A model generated the notes under the pieces. The model ran no database searches. It saw only the letters and a list, made by a program, of their open reading frames with translations, and was not told where the DNA came from. Shown in pieces: positions 6,429 to 9,027 of a stretch of 9,027 nt of DNA (position 1 is the first letter of the stretch; each line of letters opens with the position of its first letter). The stretch covers positions 1 through 9,027 of the forward strand of contig DNHM01000235.1 of assembly GCA_003485885.1 (NCBI GenBank), given 5' to 3'. The position numbers and the translations under genes were made by a program. Source of the stretch: Acidimicrobiaceae bacterium. GTDB taxonomy: Bacteria; Actinomycetota; Acidimicrobiia; Acidimicrobiales; UBA10347.

Positions 6429-6485
6429 GAAGCGGTTGTGGTCATGTCGTCACATCGCTGACCCTGCGGCCTTCGTGCGGTCCAC

Positions 6486-6905
6486 TTAACGCAACCGCAG
6501 CGTGTTACCTCGAAAGGTGGCGATCAGTCGGTCGTCAGATTCGGTGCGTATGGCTACGTCGTAGATGCCAGCTTTACCTCGCAGACTGTGTTCTACCGCA
6601 GTAGCCACGAGCACATCGCCTGTACTGGCAGCGTCGATGTAATCAATCGCAGCCCGGATCGCCATCGCAGTTCCCCCTCGGCTGTTGCCAGCATAAGACA
6701 TGGCGACATCGGCCACTGTGAACAATACGCCGCCATGCAGCTGGCCCAGACTGCCCAGGTGCTGCTGGGCAACCGTCAATGCAACAATCGCGGTTCCCGC
6801 ACCGGCTTCACGAAGCTCAATACCTAACTGCTGGGCAGCCGTGTCGGCATCATGCAGCGATTGCACGTGGCCAAAGCAGTCGTCATCGTTGGCAACATTG
6901 GTCAT
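6486..6905 (-). CDS. PaaI-type hotdog-fold acyl-CoA thioesterase
   Basis: A 139-residue thioesterase, the same size as E. coli PaaI (140). Such enzymes are cytoplasmic tetramers that hydrolyse (hydroxy)phenylacetyl-CoA or related acyl-CoA esters to release trapped CoA. Diagnostic pieces are the LGIEL start of the fold, the active-site loop GQLHGGVLFTVADVAMSYAGN (the HGG and the acidic D of the central helix match PaaI's CHGGQLFSLADTAFAYACN), and the ending GIYDVAIRT...ATFRGN, close to PaaI's GVYDIEIV...ALFRGK. The frame is open to GTG 6965, which would add a DVDVDV stretch. ATG 6905 is preferred because it gives the family length and has a TAGTCT box 7 nt upstream. No other phenylacetate-pathway genes are present, so the physiological substrate is uncertain. 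It is divergent from the aminotransferase. Confidence 0.9.
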   Translation of the reverse strand: MTNVANDDDCFGHVQSLHDADTAAQQLGIELREAGAGTAIVALTVAQQHLGSLGQLHGGVLFTVADVAMSYAGNSRGGTAMAIRAAIDYIDAASTGDVLVATAVEHSLRGKAGIYDVAIRTESDDRLIATFRGNTLRLR

Positions 6906-6912
6906 CCACCGC

Positions 6913-6918
6913 AGACTA
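6913..6918 (-). promoter_or_regulatory. Putative -10 box (TAGTCT) of the thioesterase gene, leaderless type
   Basis: On the minus strand TAGTCT is followed by 7 nt and ATG 6905. A perfect TTGACA also exists on this strand at 6972-6967, but it lies about 48 nt upstream of the box, too far to act as its -35. Confidence 0.45.
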
Positions 6919-6982
6919 GTGCCATGACCAGCGAGGAGCTGTTCGACGTCTACGTCCACGTCCACGTGTCAAGCTGGCGGTC

Positions 6983-8173
6983 ATGACCTTCGACATGCTG
7001 GCATCCTTCCGGTCTGATCTACCTGCCGCAAGCGGCACATGGCAACCACCACCCGAGTACAGCTTCGTCGGTGGGCACAACGACGCTGCCAGCGTGCCTT
7101 TTAGCGGTCTCGCCGAAGCCCTCGTAAACGCGTTGCGCCGCGAAGGCTCAAACCTGGCCTACTACAACCTGGGCGGCTCGCCCCTCGGGTACCGGCCATT
7201 GCGTGAGTTCGTGGCCAGCCAACTTGGGGCCAGAGCCGGAATCCAAGGCGGCCCTGATCAAGTGCTCATGGTCTCAGGATCGTTGCAAGCGCTGGATCTC
7301 GTCAACAACGCCATGCTCACCCCGGGCGACACCGTTCTTGTCGAGCAGGCCACCTATGGAGGCATGGTGTCTCGTATCGAGCGCATGGGGGTAAACCACG
7401 TCGGTATTGAACTCGACAACGGCGGCATCGTCCTCGACCATCTGCGATCGGTCCTCGACGAGCTGCGGACGCAAGATATTTCGCCTCGTTACCTCTACAC
7501 GATTCCCACCGTGCAAAATCCGACCGGATCCGTAATGCCTCTAGATCGACGTCGAGCGCTGCTGGGGCTTGCACGCGAATACTCATTGCCCATCTTCGAA
7601 GACGAGTGTTATGCGGACCTGACCTGGGGTTGCGAGCGACCGCTCTCACTGCGGGCTCTCGATGGTGATGGCGGTCAGGTCATCTACTGCGGGAGCTTCT
7701 CCAAGTCGATTGCTCCGGCGCTCCGTGTTGGCTACGTCATCGCCGACGAACCCGTTATTCGGCAACTGCTTGCGCTGAAGACCGATGCTGGAACCGGATC
7801 CCTCGAGCAGCTGGCTTTGGCCGAGTACTGCCCATCCAACTTCACCGAACATGTCGATCGGCTCATGTATACGTTGCGCACCAAGGCGGATGCCATGGTC
7901 GCAGCCGTCCGATCAGAGTTCGGCGACAACGTACAGGTGACCGAACCAATGGGTGGCATCTACGTGTGGCTCACTTTCCCCGCTGGCACCAACACCGACG
8001 CGCTGGCGCTCGCTGCGAATCAAGCCGGCATTGAGTTCAATCCGGGCTCTGGATGGTCGAGTGATCACGAGTGGGGCAAACGTCGATTGCGGCTGTGTTT
8101 TGGAGCACCCGATCTAGACACGATTCGCGGTGGCGTTGCTGCCCTTGCACAGGTGTACCGAGCGTCGCTCTGA
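6983..8173 (+). CDS. PLP-dependent aminotransferase, fold type I (2-aminoadipate/aromatic aminotransferase-like)
   Basis: A 396-residue transaminase that swaps an amino group between an amino acid and a 2-oxo acid, cytoplasmic and expected to be a dimer. The PLP-site residues are in order: Y70 of the YYNLGGSPLGYRPLREFVA segment, GSLQALDLV (99-107) for phosphate contact, N179 in TVQNPTG, D207 and Y210 in FEDECYADL, the Schiff-base K241 in CGSFSKSIAPALRVGY with R248, and R370 in RLRLCFG, the residue that grips the substrate carboxylate. It is most like the LysN/2-aminoadipate and MocR-C-terminal subgroup, but there is no GntR helix-turn-helix domain, so it is an enzyme and not a MocR regulator. 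ATG 6983 has no Shine-Dalgarno; a near-match CAAGCT lies 7 nt upstream. ATG 6995 is an alternative start. It converges with the DUF4870 gene across only 12 bp. Confidence 0.93.
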   Translation: MTFDMLASFRSDLPAASGTWQPPPEYSFVGGHNDAASVPFSGLAEALVNALRREGSNLAYYNLGGSPLGYRPLREFVASQLGARAGIQGGPDQVLMVSGSLQALDLVNNAMLTPGDTVLVEQATYGGMVSRIERMGVNHVGIELDNGGIVLDHLRSVLDELRTQDISPRYLYTIPTVQNPTGSVMPLDRRRALLGLAREYSLPIFEDECYADLTWGCERPLSLRALDGDGGQVIYCGSFSKSIAPALRVGYVIADEPVIRQLLALKTDAGTGSLEQLALAEYCPSNFTEHVDRLMYTLRTKADAMVAAVRSEFGDNVQVTEPMGGIYVWLTFPAGTNTDALALAANQAGIEFNPGSGWSSDHEWGKRRLRLCFGAPDLDTIRGGVAALAQVYRASL

Positions 8174-8185
8174 TGTGATCCGGCG

Positions 8186-8689
8186 TTAGGAGAAGAACGG
8201 GATCGCAATCGGGTACCGGTAAAGATCGCCCCGGTTCGCAGCAACTGCTCCCATGATCGAAAAGATCAGGTGCAGAAGAATCAGGATGGGTATGAGGAGG
8301 ATCCCTATCACCACCAGAACAAGCAGGACCGATGCGACGAAGTAGATGACCAGGCTGATGTTCCAATTCATCAACTGCTTGCCATGATCATCGATGAACG
8401 GGCTTTCTTCCCTCTTGATCAACCACATAATCAACGGCACCAGGAAACCCGCAAACAGAGAGCCCAAGTGCATGAACAGTGCATACGTGCGCTGCTCATT
8501 CGTGGTTACACCGCTGGATGGTGCGACTCCGCCGCCGAGTCCGAGCGGGGCAACATGATTCGTCCATTCGTAGCCGTCCCAATAACGCTGGCTCCACTGG
8601 TCAACCGGATACCAGCCGGGAGCGGCGCCGGTTGACGAATCGGCACTCTGTGACTGGTTGGGATACTGACTGGGATCAAACGAGCTCAC
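8186..8689 (-). CDS. DUF2510-DUF4870 membrane protein
   Basis: A 167-residue integral membrane protein of unknown function. After a Ser/Gln-rich N-terminus, residues 24-43 (PGWYPVDQWSQRYWDGYEWT) are a DUF2510 module, a short Trp-rich motif common in actinobacterial membrane proteins. Residues 65-167 are DUF4870 (Tic20-like fold): a first helix at about 69-91 (YALFMHLGSLFAGFLVPLIMWLI), the conserved ESPFIDDHGKQLMNWN loop (95-110), then two very hydrophobic helices at about 111-150. No signal peptide precedes it, so the N-terminal DUF2510 part is probably cytoplasmic. The GTG at 8689 has a TAGCGT box 6 nt upstream and no Shine-Dalgarno, which suggests leaderless translation. Nothing in the neighbourhood points to a specific role. 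Confidence 0.9.
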   Translation of the reverse strand: MSSFDPSQYPNQSQSADSSTGAAPGWYPVDQWSQRYWDGYEWTNHVAPLGLGGGVAPSSGVTTNEQRTYALFMHLGSLFAGFLVPLIMWLIKREESPFIDDHGKQLMNWNISLVIYFVASVLLVLVVIGILLIPILILLHLIFSIMGAVAANRGDLYRYPIAIPFFS

Positions 8690-8695
8690 CCGTGC

Positions 8696-8701
8696 ACGCT
8701 A
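8696..8701 (-). promoter_or_regulatory. Putative -10 box (TAGCGT) of the DUF4870 gene, leaderless type
   Basis: On the minus strand TAGCGT is followed by 6 nt and then GTG 8689. It differs by one base from the TAGCTT boxes before GTG 4412 and GTG 5677. No Shine-Dalgarno is present. Confidence 0.45.
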
Positions 8702-8847
8702 GCAACCAGTAGAACCCGCTTCGCAGGAACTGCTGAGGCACGCTCCTTCACGTCGAAGTTCGCGGCGACCAGGGATCCATTTAATTGCGATACGCAGTCC
8801 TGGCGACATGGTCGGTGAATACGCGTTCATGACCGGCGAACTCCGCC

Positions 8848-8946
8848 ATGCGATGGGCACTAACCTGGATCTTCTGGCTGTTCTGCGGCTCGATCATCAA
8901 CTATTTGCGTGGCTCCGACTTGAATCCGCCAAAGTTTGCGCGTTGA
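8848..8946 (+). CDS. Possible 32-residue single-helix membrane microprotein
   Basis: ATG 8848 opens a 32-codon frame reading MRWALTWIFWLFCGSIINYL and then a polar tail (RGSDLNPPKFAR). It would make one transmembrane helix rich in Trp, Phe and Ile with a short soluble end. Third codon positions from ACC 8863 through AAC 8899 are all G or C, which is more gene-like than the overlapping 65-codon frame. No ribosome site or leaderless box lies directly upstream. It may instead be a decayed piece of a longer membrane-protein gene, or chance. Confidence 0.25.
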   Translation: MRWALTWIFWLFCGSIINYLRGSDLNPPKFAR

Positions 8947-9027
8947 GTGACAGCCTGGGGCATCTCGCTTCTAGAACTATCGAACCGATGGCGATCCCAC
9001 GATGACCCCAGCGTTATGACACCAGCG

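Larger units (their letters stand above)
8690..9027. other. Right-hand non-coding or uncertain segment
   Basis: These 338 bases contain no recognisable gene. They begin with the promoter of the DUF4870 gene (minus strand). An AT-rich patch at 8779-8786 includes TTTAAT (8780-8785), a 5/6 match to a -10 box on the plus strand. Two overlapping plus-strand frames follow: ATG 8808 to 9005 (65 codons, no recognisable family) and ATG 8848 to 8946 (32 codons, one hydrophobic helix). I see no tRNA, hairpin terminator or repeat. Confidence 0.5.

Noticed and set aside
1..9027. CRISPR arrays, tRNA/rRNA genes, insertion sequences, phage genes, toxin-antitoxin pairs
   Set aside because: No regularly spaced repeats, cloverleaf sequences, transposase or integrase motifs, or paired small toxin/antitoxin frames were seen on either strand.

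Overview
The window looks like chromosomal DNA of a high-GC actinobacterium. I judge G+C at roughly 60 % by eye; it was not computed. The evidence is frequent GTG starts, -10-like boxes (TANNNT) 6-8 nt upstream of many start codons with no Shine-Dalgarno sequence (the leaderless pattern common in Actinomycetota), a DUF2510 'GWYP...RYWDG..WT' module, an actinobacterial-type hypothetical protein with the pattern 'FVAERD...EVK.LRKP...VN', and a short remnant resembling the start of a deazaflavin(F420)-dependent nitroreductase-family gene. Acidimicrobiia would fit, but that is an inference.

Layout. 1-448 (+) is the 3' part of a TauD/TfdA-type Fe(II)/2-oxoglutarate dioxygenase. 493-1860 (-) is an M20-family zinc metallohydrolase, convergent with it; its best start is a GTG with an AGGAG ribosome site, well inside the longest frame. 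2010-3203 (+) is a CaiB/BaiF (family III) CoA-transferase, divergent from the hydrolase across about 150 bp. 3225-4412 (-) is a 12-helix MFS transporter. 4556-5563 (+) is an alanine-rich, partly coiled-coil protein of unknown function with an unusual GC-rich insert. 5564-5791 is a gap holding a small hairpin and the nitroreductase remnant with its promoter box. 5792-6418 (+) is a small P-loop ATPase/nucleotide-kinase-like protein whose Walker A glycine is replaced by arginine. 6486-6905 (-) is a PaaI-type hotdog thioesterase. 6983-8173 (+) is a fold-type I PLP aminotransferase, divergent from the thioesterase. 8186-8689 (-) is a DUF2510-DUF4870 membrane protein. 8690-9027 holds no convincing gene, only a weak promoter-like box and two short overlapping candidate frames.

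How it works together. Almost every gene is a single transcription unit in alternating orientation, so there is no obvious operon. The recognisable enzymes (2OG dioxygenase, M20 amidohydrolase, CoA-transferase, acyl-CoA thioesterase, aminotransferase) and the MFS transporter would suit catabolism of amino-acid or carboxylate compounds, but the sequence does not name a substrate. I see no phage, CRISPR, toxin-antitoxin, insertion sequence, tRNA or rRNA. The items most worth a second look are the degenerate P-loop ATPase, the composition island in the coiled-coil protein, the nitroreductase remnant that keeps its promoter-like box, and the consistent leaderless start pattern.
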